Source: Noviherbaspirillum sedimenti
GTDB lineage: Bacteria; Pseudomonadota; Gammaproteobacteria; Burkholderiales; Burkholderiaceae_D
Direction of reading: 5' to 3'
Assembly: GCF_003590835.1 (NCBI RefSeq)
Contig: NZ_QYUQ01000002.1
Coordinates: 1,984,001 to 2,048,000 of the forward strand
Length of the DNA: 64,000 nucleotides
Positions 19,365-29,932 of the stretch are shown in pieces. The first letter of the stretch is position 1; every line of letters starts with the position of its first letter. The notes beneath the pieces are model-generated. The model searched no databases. It was not told where the DNA came from and saw nothing but the letters and a program-made list of their open reading frames with translations. The translations under genes and the position numbers were made by a program.

Positions 19365-22300
19365 TTAATTCACCGTTTCGCTATTGGCCCTGGCCCCGGC
19401 AGCACCGCTTTGGCCGGCGGCAGCGTCGCTTTTCCGGCCGAGTTTGGTGACCACCGGGTCTTTCCAGGGGCCGGTGATCTGGTATTCAAAGGTAAAGGCT
19501 TTCATCAAGGGATCGCGCAAGAACAGTTGCGCCAGGAAGGTACCCAGGCCGATCACCGGATTGACTGCCAAACCATACACGAGCGAGGCAGCGCCCGCAT
19601 TGATGTCGGGGATGATCGCCACATGCAGGTTGGTGGTTTCCTTGGCAATATCCGCCGTGCCGCCCATGAGCACGGTGGCGCTCACGCCGCGCATCTTGAA
19701 ATTGTCAGTTGTTGCCACGCCGTGTGCGATTGCCGCCGAACCGACGATACCATCGAAGGCAAAGCCCTCCGAAAACACATCGCGGAAATCCAGCGCCAGG
19801 CGGCGCGGCAGGGATTGCAGACTCAACACGCCCAGCAACTTGGCGGCGCTGGGGTCGACCTTAAGGAATTGCCCGGCACCGACATCCAGGCTCAGTTGGC
19901 CATCCAGCGAGGGAATATCCAGCGCAAAAGGCAAGCCCTTCCAGCGCAATTCGCCTTGCATTTTCCCCTTGCCGCCCCGCAGGACATTACTGAACCCGAA
20001 ACGGTCCAGCAATTTGCCGGCATCGACAATATCCAGCGTGTAATCCAGGCTCGACTGACTGACACCATCGCGGCTGAGCCATTTTCCCTTGGCCTGCAAT
20101 TCGCCGTCCGGATTGGCAATCGCCAGCTTGTTGATGCGCCATTCGCGCATGCCGCCCGACGGACGCATGTTGTTGGCCTGCAGTTCCAGCTGGCCAAAGC
20201 GCTTGCCGAACAGTTCGAAATTTTCCGCAGTGATGTCCAGCGCAGGGATCGACGAAGTTTCCTGCTTCCCTTCCAATAGTTCCGACACATCCGAGGCGGC
20301 CGACTTCGGCACCACCAGCGACGCCAGGCGCGCCGTCACCTTGCCCAGTCCCCTGCCCGATGGCGACTCATGCCAGGTGACGTAGCCGGATGCCTGATCG
20401 GAATCGATATTGGCTTGCCATGCACCCGGCAGATGCGAAGCGCCCACCACCACGTTGTCGAGCTTCTTGCCAGCGACGATCAGCTCGGTGGCGCGCGCCG
20501 CCAGTACTTCCGGCTCGAGATACGGCGACAGGTCGAGGGTCGCTGCAGCGCTTGCGCCGTTGCCGGCTACGCCTGCCGGCAACGGCGCCTTGCCGCCATC
20601 CAGAATACTCGACACCAGCTGGCTCCATGCGTCGATATTCAACGACGGCAAGCTGACATTGACGATCACGCCGCTATCTGGCTGCGGTGCCGGCACATTG
20701 ATGCCGATGCCTCCCCGCAAGACCCGCCAGGACGCATGGTTGGCGCGCGGCTTTTCGCGTTCATACCAGGCCGCGATGGCGGTGCCGGCAGATAGCCTGA
20801 TTTCGTCACGCAAGCTGTCCGCAGTGGCATCCCCCTTGCTGGTCAATTCCAGCTTGAAGGGCAGCGTGTCGCGGGCCGCCTTTTTCAAGGGCACGGGCAG
20901 ATCCAGGCCAATGCCTTGCAGGCTCGACTCGACCGTGACGTCAGTCTGCCCGCCGGCTTTGACGCGGATCTGGGCCGCATAACGCGTGCCGCCGCTGATG
21001 CGCTGGCCGATGCGCTGCATGGCCGGCGCGGCATAGGCCTTGCGCAGGCCGTCGGCGGTCAGGTTGCCAGCAGACTTGATCACGATGCTGCCGTCGCGCA
21101 GGGTACTGCCGGTGATGGTCGTTGCACCGCCCAGAAAACCCGCCTTGATGGATGGCAGGCTAAGGCCCCGCTCGGAAAACTCGAGTTTGCCGCTGGTGGC
21201 CGACAAGGTCGGCAAGCCATTGAACAGGCCGATATCATTGCCAAGGAATTGCAAGGCCCCCTGCACTGTCGCTTTTTCGACGTCGTTCAGCGGCAATTGC
21301 AGCTTCAGCGCCAGTTTCGCCTTGCCGCTGGCCTTGCTGTCTTCGGTAAAGTGGCCGATCCATTCCGCCACCGGACTGGTGTTCACATAAGCGATGAAAT
21401 CCTGTAATGCCGCCTCTGCCTGGCCATCGATATCGAGCAGCGGGTGATCGGACAGGAGATCCGGAATCACCGCCTTGACGTTGCTTACCGTAGCCCCGCC
21501 AGTCTTGCCGCTATTTGCATTGATTTCCAGGCGCGCGCGGTTGAAGGCGATCGTGCCCTGAATGTCGTGCAGAAGCGGCCAGAGCGGCGTCTTGCCATCC
21601 GCCGCGAATACGCCTGGCGTGTAATTCAGGCGGCCATCGGCGATCCTGCCACTCAAGGTAAATTCGCCTGCCGGTTTGACGCCGGGCCGCTCGGCCCGAA
21701 AGGGGAAATCGGCCAGATTGCCCTTGATCCTGAGCGCAAGATTGTGCGCCTTGCCGCTTTCGAGGCCGCCCGCCAGCCAGGCGCGGGTTTCCGGCGGCGT
21801 TTGCAGCGGCAGGTAGCGCCCCACCTTGGCAAGATCCAGTTCAGCGATCTTGCCGGACAGGTCGATCTGGCCAAGCGGTGCGCCCTGCCGGGCCTGCAAG
21901 GGCATCAGATGCCGCCCCGACAGGGAGGCCACGAGGCCATCCTGGACAAAGTCCATACGGTCTATTTCCAGCAGTAATTGCTCGTCCTTCTGGAAGGTCC
22001 AGCTGGCTTGCATGTCGAGTTTTTCGAACGCCATGACCGGCTCGCTGAAATAGCCTGGCAGATTCAGTTCAAGCCCATTCGACAGCACCTGAAAGCTGCC
22101 GCCCTTGTCGCTGGCATCGACCGCGCCGCTCAGGTTCGCAAAACCGGGAATCGCCGGCAAGGCTGCCTGGGCCGGCTGGGTGGCAGTCTTCGGGCGCGCC
22201 GGACGCGGCGCCTGGGGCTGCATGCTCAAGCCGGCAAAATGCCCCTTGACGCGATACGCTGCCAGCGCGGGATAGCTGCCTTGCCATTGCACGGAAAAAT

Positions 22301-23594
22301 CCTTGAGTTGTCCGCGCGGCAGAAAGTCGGCCAGCATCTCGCGCTGGCCGGCGGGCAGCGGCAATTTTTCTGCAAAATTGGCAACGGTATGCAAATCGAG
22401 CAATTTGGCCGTCACCTCGAATTTTTCCGGCTGCCCATTCCGGGCAGGAGTATAGCGTTCGGACAAGGTGGTGCTCGGAAATACCAGCCCTTCCCGAGTC
22501 CTGAACGAGAAATTGGCCAGTGCGATCGCATGGCCATGGGCACCGAAAGTCGGCGTGCCGTCCTGACGCTGCGGGTCGATTTCTTCGCTGACCGAAATGC
22601 GGCCATCGACCTGCGCCAGATCCAGCGGCTGCAAATCGTGGCGCAAGCGGGTGTGGACATTGGCCAGGGACAGGTCGGCACTGAAATCGGCAACCCTGGC
22701 CTGGTCGAAAGCGAGCCAGGCGCGCACCGAGCCGCGCCCCTGTGTCAGCTCGACTGGATAATTCACGTAGGCTTTCCATACTGTCAAGTCGGTTTCGCGC
22801 ACGTCCACATACAAGTCGCCGGTCCAGCGCCTGACGTCGGAAATCCGTTTGGCAAAGTGCGGATGCTGAAAGTCGGCGCGCACATCCAGCGGCTGCGCGT
22901 ATGCCGGGGGTGGTGTCGCCCTGAGCGCGAAGCGATGGCGCCGCCAATGGTTGCGCATGACAAAATCGACCCCTTGCAATGCCAGTTCCGGGGCGCCGCG
23001 CTTTTCATCCAGCCAGCTCAGGCGCCCGCCGCGAATCACAATCTCCTCCTGCGCCAGCACCCAGTCCATGCCCTTGCCATCGCCTTCCTGATTCAGATCC
23101 ACCAGGATGCCGCCAACGTGGAGCAGACCGTCACTGTCGCGCCGGATGGCCAAGTCAGGCTGGTCGATTTCCAGCCGCTGCAGCCGCAGGTCGGCGACCA
23201 GCACCGAAGACCAGGCGAGGGTTGCCGACACCCTCGGCAATACCAGGGCCGGCTGGCCGGCGGGGTCGCGCACCACCACGTCGGTCATGCTCAGGTGCGG
23301 GCGCAGGCCGCGCCACGAAGCTTGCAGACTGCCCGCCGCAACTTGTCGCCCCAGCGCACGGCTGGCCATTTGCTCAATGGCCGGCTTGTAGACGTCGATA
23401 TTCGGCAAGACTGCGTAGCGCAGCACCAGGATCAGTGCGGCAAACAGGAAATAGGCCAGGACCAGCAGCTTGAACAGCCCCCCCAGAATGTGGTGGCTGG
23501 CGATATTGGCGTAGCGCCACGCATGCCGCGCCGTCGCCCAGAATGCACCAAGGTGCCGGCGTATCGGGGAAGGAAAATATTGGTCTCTTGGCAT
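19365..23594 (-). CDS. yhdP: YhdP family AsmA-like envelope protein
   Basis: A very large (1409 aa) protein with one N-terminal membrane helix (GGLFKLLVLAYFLFAALILVLRYAVLP) and a long periplasmic part made of repeated beta-rich segments (DUF3971 then AsmA-like C-terminal region). YhdP and its relatives TamB/YdbH bridge the inner and outer membranes and are implicated in phospholipid transport to the outer membrane. The C-terminal section keeps the LRGGKGKMQGELRWKGLP and FAFDGIVGSAAIAHGVATTDNFKMRG patterns. ATG at 23594 (MPRDQYF) chosen; an upstream TTG reading would add 43 unlikely residues. First gene of yhdP-nitrilase-tldD. Confidence 0.88.
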   Translation of the reverse strand: MPRDQYFPSPIRRHLGAFWATARHAWRYANIASHHILGGLFKLLVLAYFLFAALILVLRYAVLPNIDVYKPAIEQMASRALGRQVAAGSLQASWRGLRPHLSMTDVVVRDPAGQPALVLPRVSATLAWSSVLVADLRLQRLEIDQPDLAIRRDSDGLLHVGGILVDLNQEGDGKGMDWVLAQEEIVIRGGRLSWLDEKRGAPELALQGVDFVMRNHWRRHRFALRATPPPAYAQPLDVRADFQHPHFAKRISDVRRWTGDLYVDVRETDLTVWKAYVNYPVELTQGRGSVRAWLAFDQARVADFSADLSLANVHTRLRHDLQPLDLAQVDGRISVSEEIDPQRQDGTPTFGAHGHAIALANFSFRTREGLVFPSTTLSERYTPARNGQPEKFEVTAKLLDLHTVANFAEKLPLPAGQREMLADFLPRGQLKDFSVQWQGSYPALAAYRVKGHFAGLSMQPQAPRPARPKTATQPAQAALPAIPGFANLSGAVDASDKGGSFQVLSNGLELNLPGYFSEPVMAFEKLDMQASWTFQKDEQLLLEIDRMDFVQDGLVASLSGRHLMPLQARQGAPLGQIDLSGKIAELDLAKVGRYLPLQTPPETRAWLAGGLESGKAHNLALRIKGNLADFPFRAERPGVKPAGEFTLSGRIADGRLNYTPGVFAADGKTPLWPLLHDIQGTIAFNRARLEINANSGKTGGATVSNVKAVIPDLLSDHPLLDIDGQAEAALQDFIAYVNTSPVAEWIGHFTEDSKASGKAKLALKLQLPLNDVEKATVQGALQFLGNDIGLFNGLPTLSATSGKLEFSERGLSLPSIKAGFLGGATTITGSTLRDGSIVIKSAGNLTADGLRKAYAAPAMQRIGQRISGGTRYAAQIRVKAGGQTDVTVESSLQGIGLDLPVPLKKAARDTLPFKLELTSKGDATADSLRDEIRLSAGTAIAAWYEREKPRANHASWRVLRGGIGINVPAPQPDSGVIVNVSLPSLNIDAWSQLVSSILDGGKAPLPAGVAGNGASAAATLDLSPYLEPEVLAARATELIVAGKKLDNVVVGASHLPGAWQANIDSDQASGYVTWHESPSGRGLGKVTARLASLVVPKSAASDVSELLEGKQETSSIPALDITAENFELFGKRFGQLELQANNMRPSGGMREWRINKLAIANPDGELQAKGKWLSRDGVSQSSLDYTLDIVDAGKLLDRFGFSNVLRGGKGKMQGELRWKGLPFALDIPSLDGQLSLDVGAGQFLKVDPSAAKLLGVLSLQSLPRRLALDFRDVFSEGFAFDGIVGSAAIAHGVATTDNFKMRGVSATVLMGGTADIAKETTNLHVAIIPDINAGAASLVYGLAVNPVIGLGTFLAQLFLRDPLMKAFTFEYQITGPWKDPVVTKLGRKSDAAAGQSGAAGARANSETVN

Positions 23595-23790
23595 CAATCG
23601 GCGCGCTTCGTCCCTGCCTCGCGGGGGTTTTGACCTTGGGAAATCGCAATTGGCAACGGCCTCAGCACTGTCGCACCAAACCCGGCGTACAATAAAGTAA
23701 TAAAAATCATGCCTTATCCGCAATCATACCCATAGCCCCTAGTCTTGCTCGCCAGAAAGCCGGCATGGCCACGCTCACTGCAATTTACCT

Positions 23791-26511
23791 ATGACAATTC
23801 ATTCTTTGACTGGTGCCATTTCCTCGCGGTTTTATTCGCGCTGGCTGGCGGCCGATCCGGCACGCCCGGCAATGGCGGCAAGCCTTGCCGGATTATCGCT
23901 TGGCCCGGAGATTTTTGCCAAAGTTTTACAAAATGAAATGGCGGCCGGCATGCCCTTGCCGCGCGCCATGCGGCGCCTGCGCAACCTCGTCGTTGCCGTC
24001 CTGATCGAGCGTGACCTCACCGGCCGCGCCGACATGAACGAAGTGGTGACCACCATCAGCGAATTGGCCGAGTTCGTGCTGCGCACCCATGTCGCAGCGC
24101 TGAGCACGGAACTGATCGCGCGTCACGGCACGCCCATCGGCGACGAATCCGGCAGGCGCCAGGAGCTGATCGTGCTTGGTATGGGCAAGCTGGGCGGGCG
24201 GGAATTGAATGTTTCATCCGACATCGACCTCATCTTCGTCTATCCGGAAGACGGCGAAACCCGCACAGACAGCGCCGACCAGCGATCCCTGTCCAATCAT
24301 GAATTTTTCACGCGCCTTGGCAAGCGCCTGATCAAGGACATCGGCGACATCACCGAGGACGGTTTCACCTTCCGCGTCGACATGGCCTTGCGGCCGAACG
24401 GCGCCTCGGGGCCGCTGGCAGCCAGCTTCGGCATGGTCGAGGAATATCTGATCGTGCAAGGGCGCGAATGGGAGCGCTACGCCTGGGTCAAGGCGCGCGC
24501 GCTGACCGGCCAGGCCGAGGATATCAGCGCACTCGAAGCCATCGTCAAGCCCTTCGTCTTCCGGCGCTACCTGGATTTCGGCGCGATCGAGGCGATGCGC
24601 GGCATGCATGCGCAAATCCGCGCCGAGGTCGTACGCCAGGAAACCCGGCACCCGGAGCGCAGCCACAACGTCAAGCTGGGACGCGGCGGCATCCGCGAAA
24701 TCGAATTCCTTTCGCAAGTATTCCAGCTGATCCGCGGCGGCCGCGATGCCGAACTGCGCGACCGCTCCACCCGCACCACCTTGCGCACCCTGGCAGCCAA
24801 GCAATTGCTGGGCGCCGAGGAGGTTGAGCAGTTGCTCGCGGCATACACCTTCCTGCGCAATCTGGAACACCGCCTGCAGTACCTGGAAGATGGCCAGACC
24901 CATACCCTGCCGGCCAATGAAGCAGACCGCCTGACCATCGCCAACATGATGGGCTTTGCCGATACGCCGGCGCTGCTGACGGCGCTGGACGCCTGGCGCC
25001 GCTTCGTGGCCGCACGGTTCGACGCGATTTTCGCCGACAAGAGCGGCCAGGACAGCGACGAGGACGGCAGCCAGGTGGATATCCAGGCCGCGCTGGCGCA
25101 TGGCGACGACCCCGACGCCTTGCAAGCGTCGCTGGCGGCGCTGGGATTCGTCGACCCGTCCGCGGCAGCCCAGCGCCTGCTGGCGACCTGGCAGTCGGCG
25201 CGCCTGCAATCGCTGCCGGCGACCAGCCGCAACCGCGTCATCGCCCTGATCAATTCCGCCCTGCCCCTGATTGCCGCCTGCCGCGACACGCAAACTGTCA
25301 CCCTCAACCGCCTGCTCGACTTCTTCGAGGCGATCGTGCGGCGCGCCGCCTATCTGGCGCTCCTGATCGAGTACCCGCACGCGCTCAAAAGGGTGATTCG
25401 CATGATGCACTCGAGTAACTGGGCGGCCCAATACCTGACGCGTCATCCGATCCTGCTGGATGAATTGCTTGACGACCGCACCCTGAAAGCCGCGCCGGAC
25501 TGGTCTGCCTTCAGCGCCGAACTGCAGCGCCAGATGGATGCGGCGGCCGGCGATACCGAGCGGCAGATGGATATCCTGCGCGAGATGCATCACGCGCAAT
25601 TGATGCGTCTGCTGGCGCAAGACCTCGAAGGCGATCTGAGCGTCGAAAGGCTGGCCGACCATCTTTCCACGCTGGCCGATATCCTGGTGGGCGCCACCGT
25701 GCAGGCAGCCTGGCAAACCATCGCCAGCCGCCACCGCGAAACGCCGCAATTCACGGTGATCGCCTATGGCAAGCTGGGCGGCAAGGAACTCGGCTACGCT
25801 TCCGACCTCGACGTCATTTTCCTCTACGACGACGACGACCAGGAAGCGCCGGCCCACTACGCCAAACTGGCGCAGCGCTTCATCACCTGGATGACCAGCC
25901 ACACTGCCGCCGGCATCCTGTTCGACGTCGATGTCGCCCTGCGCCCGGACGGCGCCAGTGGCCTATTGGTCACGAGCGTCGCTTCTTTTGAAAAATACCA
26001 GGCGGAATCGGCCTGGATCTGGGAACACCAGGCGCTGACACGCGCCCGCTTCTGCGCCGGCGACGCCGCCATCGGCGCGCGCTTCGAGGCGATCCGCGAA
26101 ACGGTATTGCGCCAGCCGCGCGACGACAAGGCGCTCCGGCAGGAAGTCATGTCGATGCGGCAGCGGATGCACGCCGGCCATCCGAATGCCAGCACCTTGT
26201 TCGACCTGAAGCATGACGACGGCGGCATGATCGATATCGAATTCATGGTGCAGTACCTGATCCTGCGCTACGCCGCACAGCATCCGGAACTGGTTGCCGA
26301 TATCGGCAACATCGCCTTGCTGAAACTGTGCGGCAAGCTCGGCCTGATCGATGCCGCGCTGGCCGAGCAGGTGGCCAACGCCTATCGCAGCTACCGCAAG
26401 CTGCAGCACCAGATCCGGCTGCAGGGCGAAGACAAGACGCGCGTGGAAGTGGCACGCGTGGAGGAGGACGCGGCAGCAGTCAGGCAGCTCTGGACACGCA
26501 TATTCGGCTGA
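23791..26511 (+). CDS. glnE: Bifunctional glutamine synthetase adenylyltransferase/deadenylase
   Basis: A 906-residue enzyme with two nucleotidyltransferase domains. The N-terminal (deadenylylating) one has LGMGKLGGRELNVSSDIDLIFVYP, the C-terminal (adenylylating) one has AYGKLGGKELGYASDLDVIFLYDDD; each is followed by a helical GlnD-type domain (GGIREIEFLSQVFQL; GGMIDIEFMVQYLIL). It controls glutamine synthetase activity in response to nitrogen through PII. The N-terminus (MTIHSLTGAISSRFYSRWL) fits the family. Divergent from yhdP; a clear terminator follows. Confidence 0.96.
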   Translation: MTIHSLTGAISSRFYSRWLAADPARPAMAASLAGLSLGPEIFAKVLQNEMAAGMPLPRAMRRLRNLVVAVLIERDLTGRADMNEVVTTISELAEFVLRTHVAALSTELIARHGTPIGDESGRRQELIVLGMGKLGGRELNVSSDIDLIFVYPEDGETRTDSADQRSLSNHEFFTRLGKRLIKDIGDITEDGFTFRVDMALRPNGASGPLAASFGMVEEYLIVQGREWERYAWVKARALTGQAEDISALEAIVKPFVFRRYLDFGAIEAMRGMHAQIRAEVVRQETRHPERSHNVKLGRGGIREIEFLSQVFQLIRGGRDAELRDRSTRTTLRTLAAKQLLGAEEVEQLLAAYTFLRNLEHRLQYLEDGQTHTLPANEADRLTIANMMGFADTPALLTALDAWRRFVAARFDAIFADKSGQDSDEDGSQVDIQAALAHGDDPDALQASLAALGFVDPSAAAQRLLATWQSARLQSLPATSRNRVIALINSALPLIAACRDTQTVTLNRLLDFFEAIVRRAAYLALLIEYPHALKRVIRMMHSSNWAAQYLTRHPILLDELLDDRTLKAAPDWSAFSAELQRQMDAAAGDTERQMDILREMHHAQLMRLLAQDLEGDLSVERLADHLSTLADILVGATVQAAWQTIASRHRETPQFTVIAYGKLGGKELGYASDLDVIFLYDDDDQEAPAHYAKLAQRFITWMTSHTAAGILFDVDVALRPDGASGLLVTSVASFEKYQAESAWIWEHQALTRARFCAGDAAIGARFEAIRETVLRQPRDDKALRQEVMSMRQRMHAGHPNASTLFDLKHDDGGMIDIEFMVQYLILRYAAQHPELVADIGNIALLKLCGKLGLIDAALAEQVANAYRSYRKLQHQIRLQGEDKTRVEVARVEEDAAAVRQLWTRIFG

Positions 26512-26531
26512 ACCGGACTGCGCACCACCAT

Positions 26532-26561
26532 AAAAAACGCCCCGGCCAGCGGGGCGTTTTT
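26532..26561. terminator. Bidirectional intrinsic terminator between glnE and gap
   Basis: Stem AAAAACGCCCC / GGGGCGTTTTT with a 7-nt loop (one further G-C pair possible). The A-run and T-run on either side suit termination in both directions between the convergent genes. Confidence 0.9.
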
Positions 26562-26580
26562 CATCTTGATACAACCAGAA

Positions 26581-27591
26581 TTACTTGGCCGACATCAGTG
26601 CAACGGTGGTATCCAGCATGCGGTTGGAGAAGCCCCACTCGTTGTCGTACCAGGAAGTGACTTTCACCAGGCGGCCCGACACCTTGGTCAGTGTCGCGTC
26701 GAAATTGCTCGAAGCCGGGTTGTGATTGAAGTCGACCGACACCAGTTGCTCGGTTTGATAGGTCAGGATGCCTTTCAGCGCGCCTTCGGAAGCTTCCTTC
26801 ATGATGGCGTTGACTTCGTCCACGGTGGTGTCGCGCTTGGCGATAAAGGACAGGTCGACGATCGAGACATTGATGGTCGGCACGCGGATCGCGAAACCGT
26901 CCAGCTTGCCGTTCAATTCCGGCAGCACCAGGCCGACAGCGGCGGCGGCGCCGGTCTTGGTCGGGATCATCGACTGGGTGGCGGAACGGGCGCGGCGCAG
27001 GTCTTCGTGCATCACATCGGTCAGCACCTGGTCATTGGTGTAGGCATGCACGGTAGTCATCAGGCCGGTTTCCAGGCCGATCTTCTCGTTCAGCGGCTGG
27101 ACCAGCGGAGCCAGGCAGTTGGTGGTGCAGGAAGCGTTCGAGATGACGGTGTCAGTCGCCTTCAGGACGTTCTGATTGACGCCGAAGACGATGGTGGCGT
27201 CAACATCCTTGCCGCCCGGAGCGGAAATGATGACTTTCTTGGCGCCGCCCTTCAGGTGGGCCGAAGCCTTTTCCTTGGTGGTGAAAAAGCCGGTGCACTC
27301 CAGCACCACGTCAACATTCAGCTCGCCCCATGGGAGGTCGGCGGGATTGCGCTGCGCGAACACGCGGATCTTGTCGCCATTGACGATCATGTAATCGCCG
27401 TCGACTTCGACGGTGCCGGGAAATTTGCCATGCGCCGTATCGTAGCGGGTCAGGTGGGCATTCGACTGGGCATTGCCGAGGTCGTTGATGGCGACGATCT
27501 GGATATCGTTCTTTTTACCGCCTTCGTAGTGAGCGCGAAGGACGTTGCGGCCGATACGGCCATAGCCGTTGATTGCGACACGAATGGTCAT
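26581..27591 (-). CDS. gapA: Glyceraldehyde-3-phosphate dehydrogenase, type I
   Basis: A 336-residue NAD-dependent GAPDH. The NAD fold begins [18 protein letters not shown], and the active site is [13 protein letters not shown] with the catalytic Cys; the C-terminal [15 protein letters not shown] is diagnostic. It interconverts glyceraldehyde-3-phosphate and 1,3-bisphosphoglycerate. The tkt gene lies upstream on the same strand, a neighbourhood typical of cbb/glycolytic gene groups in betaproteobacteria, but 160 bp with a palindromic repeat separate them. An acidic residue in VAINDLG (Asp) indicates NAD preference. Confidence 0.96.
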   Translation of the reverse strand: MTIRVAINGYGRIGRNVLRAHYEGGKKNDIQIVAINDLGNAQSNAHLTRYDTAHGKFPGTVEVDGDYMIVNGDKIRVFAQRNPADLPWGELNVDVVLECTGFFTTKEKASAHLKGGAKKVIISAPGGKDVDATIVFGVNQNVLKATDTVISNASCTTNCLAPLVQPLNEKIGLETGLMTTVHAYTNDQVLTDVMHEDLRRARSATQSMIPTKTGAAAAVGLVLPELNGKLDGFAIRVPTINVSIVDLSFIAKRDTTVDEVNAIMKEASEGALKGILTYQTEQLVSVDFNHNPASSNFDATLTKVSGRLVKVTSWYDNEWGFSNRMLDTTVALMSAK

Positions 27592-27652
27592 GGTTTTCTC
27601 CTGGACTTGGTTGAGCTGAAAATCGAATTTGACGCTAATTTGTCTCTAATTT

Positions 27653-27726
27653 GTTGGGGACAGAGTACCGCTCTACCTTAATCGGTTGGGGACAGAGTAC
27701 CGCTTCACTTAACTCTGTCCCCAATT
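27653..27726. repeat. REP-like palindromic element between tkt and gap
   Basis: Two direct copies of GTTGGGGACAGAGTACCGCT (27653-27672 and 27685-27704) are followed by the inverted AACTCTGTCCCCAATT (27711-27726). The core GGGGACAGAGT/ACTCTGTCCCC can form a stem. Such GGGGACAGAGT units resemble repeats associated with REP-associated tyrosine transposases; no such transposase is in the window. Confidence 0.7.
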
Positions 27727-27751
27727 GCAAGGATGCTGTCCCGCAATTTGC

Positions 27752-29749
27752 TTACTTCGCGGCCACCAGCTTCACGGCAGCGACGACCTTCTCGGTGGTA
27801 AAGCCGAAGTGCTTGAACAGCACGCCTGCCGGTGCCGATTCGCCGAAGGTATCGATGCCGATCACGGCGCCTTCCAGGCCGACATACTTGTACCAGAAGC
27901 CGGTCACCCCGGCTTCGACCGCCACGCGCGGCACGCCGGAAGTCAGTACGCTGGCCTTGTAGGCAGCATCCTGGCGATCGAACACATCGGTCGAGGGCAT
28001 CGACACCACGCGCACCGGCACGCCCGCCTGCGCCAGTTCGTCGGCGGCCTTCACCGCCAGTTCGATTTCGGAGCCGGTGGCGATCAGGATCGCCTTGGCG
28101 TTCGGCGCATCCTTCAGCACATAGCCGCCGCGCCGGATGTTGGCGACCTGGGCGGCATCGCGCTCCTGGTACGGCAGGTTCTGGCGCGAGAAAATCAGGG
28201 TGCTCGGACCATCCTTGCGCTCGACTGCGCTGGCCCAGGCCACCGCCGACTCGACCGTGTCGCACGGACGCCAGTTGTCGAGGCCAGGAATCAGGCGCAG
28301 GCTGGAAACATGCTCGACCGACTGGTGGGTCGGGCCGTCTTCGCCGAGGCCGATCGAATCATGGGTGAACACGAAAATCGAGCGGATCTTCATCAGTGCC
28401 GCCATGCGCAGGGCATTGCGGCTGTAATCCGAGAATGTCAGGAAGGTTGCGCCGAAGGGGATATAGCCACCATGCAGGGCGACGCCGTTCATCACCGCGC
28501 TCATGCCGAATTCGCGCACACCGTAGTTGATGTGGTTGCCGGCCTGGTCGGCGCGTACTGCGACGCACTCCTTCCAGTTGGTCAGGTTGGAGCCGGTCAG
28601 GTCGGCCGAACCACCGAGGAATTCCGGCAGTACCGGCGCCAGTGCCTGGATGGCGTTCTGGCTGGCCTTGCGGGTGGCGATGGTTTCCTTCTTTTCCAGA
28701 CAGGCGGCGATATAGCTGTCCACGGTTTGCTGGAAGTTGCCGGGTAATTCACCGTTCAGGCGGCGCACCAGTTCGGCAGCCTGCTGCGGATAACGCTCGC
28801 CGTAGGCCTTGAACAAAGTATTCCATTCGCCTTCGCGGGCCGCGCCGGCCGCCTTGGCATCCCAGACGGCATACACATCGGCGGGGATTTCAAAAGGGGC
28901 ATGCGGCCAGTCGAGCGCTGTGCGGGTGGCGGCGATTTCCTTGTCGCCGAGCGCCGCGCCATGCACCTTGTCGGTGCCCTGCATGTTGGGGGCACCCTTG
29001 CCGATCACGGTCTTGCAGCAGATCAGGGTCGGTTTGTCAGAGCCGCGCGCCTGCGCGATGGCGGCATCGACCGCCGCCACGTCATGGCCATCGACCGCAG
29101 GAATCACGTTCCAGCCGTAGGCTTCGAAACGTTGCGGAGTATCGTCCTGGAACCAGCCGCTGACATGGCCGTCGATCGAAATGCCGTTATCGTCGTACAG
29201 CACGACCAGCTTGGACAGGCGCAAGGTGCCGGCCAGCGAGCACACTTCGTGCGAGATGCCTTCCATCAGGCAGCCGTCGCCGACGAACACATAGGTGTGG
29301 TGGTCCACGACGTTGAAGCCGGGCTGGTTGAATTCGGCCGCCAGCAGTTTTTCCGCCAGCGCCATGCCGACTGCGTTGCTGATGCCCTGGCCGAGCGGGC
29401 CGGTGGTGGTTTCGATGCCTGGCGTGATGTCCACTTCCGGATGACCCGGGGTCTTGGAATGCAACTGGCGGAACTTGCCGATTTCTTCCATCGACAAGTC
29501 GTAGCCGGCCAGGTGCAACAGGGCGTAGTGCAACATCGAGCCATGACCGTTCGACAGGACAAAACGGTCGCGGTTGCTCCAGCCCGGGTTGGCCGGGTTA
29601 TGGCGATAGTGTTTCGACCACAGCGCCACGGCAATTTCTGCCATCCCCATCGGCATGCCGGGATGCCCGGAATTGGCTTTTTGAACAGCATCCATTGCCA
29701 ATGCACGAATTGCATTGGCCATCTTCGAGGTCGGGAGCGAGGCAGTCAT
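27752..29749 (-). CDS. tkt: Transketolase
   Basis: A 665-residue thiamine-diphosphate enzyme moving two-carbon units in the pentose phosphate and Calvin cycles. It has the N-terminal [21 protein letters not shown], the ThDP motif [19 protein letters not shown], and [20 protein letters not shown] in the pyrimidine domain. It supplies erythrose-4-phosphate for the DAHP synthase encoded at 15.6 kb. Start at 29749; the first ATG of the frame with [20 protein letters not shown] is normal for the family. Upstream of gap on the same strand. Confidence 0.96.
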   Translation of the reverse strand: MTASLPTSKMANAIRALAMDAVQKANSGHPGMPMGMAEIAVALWSKHYRHNPANPGWSNRDRFVLSNGHGSMLHYALLHLAGYDLSMEEIGKFRQLHSKTPGHPEVDITPGIETTTGPLGQGISNAVGMALAEKLLAAEFNQPGFNVVDHHTYVFVGDGCLMEGISHEVCSLAGTLRLSKLVVLYDDNGISIDGHVSGWFQDDTPQRFEAYGWNVIPAVDGHDVAAVDAAIAQARGSDKPTLICCKTVIGKGAPNMQGTDKVHGAALGDKEIAATRTALDWPHAPFEIPADVYAVWDAKAAGAAREGEWNTLFKAYGERYPQQAAELVRRLNGELPGNFQQTVDSYIAACLEKKETIATRKASQNAIQALAPVLPEFLGGSADLTGSNLTNWKECVAVRADQAGNHINYGVREFGMSAVMNGVALHGGYIPFGATFLTFSDYSRNALRMAALMKIRSIFVFTHDSIGLGEDGPTHQSVEHVSSLRLIPGLDNWRPCDTVESAVAWASAVERKDGPSTLIFSRQNLPYQERDAAQVANIRRGGYVLKDAPNAKAILIATGSEIELAVKAADELAQAGVPVRVVSMPSTDVFDRQDAAYKASVLTSGVPRVAVEAGVTGFWYKYVGLEGAVIGIDTFGESAPAGVLFKHFGFTTEKVVAAVKLVAAK

Positions 29750-29844
29750 GTGAATGAGGGAACTTTACCAAATTAGAAAGGAAATGCTGTTGCAGGCGCG
29801 CTGTTGCAGACGATGAATCAGCGTGCGCCGGAGCAAAGCCGGTT

Positions 29845-29871
29845 ATTTTACCAGAGCCGGCCACCCGTCAA
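29845..29871 (-). promoter_or_regulatory. Candidate promoter for tkt
   Basis: On the minus strand TTGACG (29871-29866), 15-bp spacer, TAAAAT (29850-29845) preceded by TGG, an extended -10. The spacer is short, so the assignment is tentative. It lies ~95 bp upstream of the tkt start. Confidence 0.4.
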
Positions 29872-29932
29872 GCATTTTGGGATACGATCCAGACCTTTGA
29901 TAATAAAAGCGTATTGACCGGATACTGCAGCC

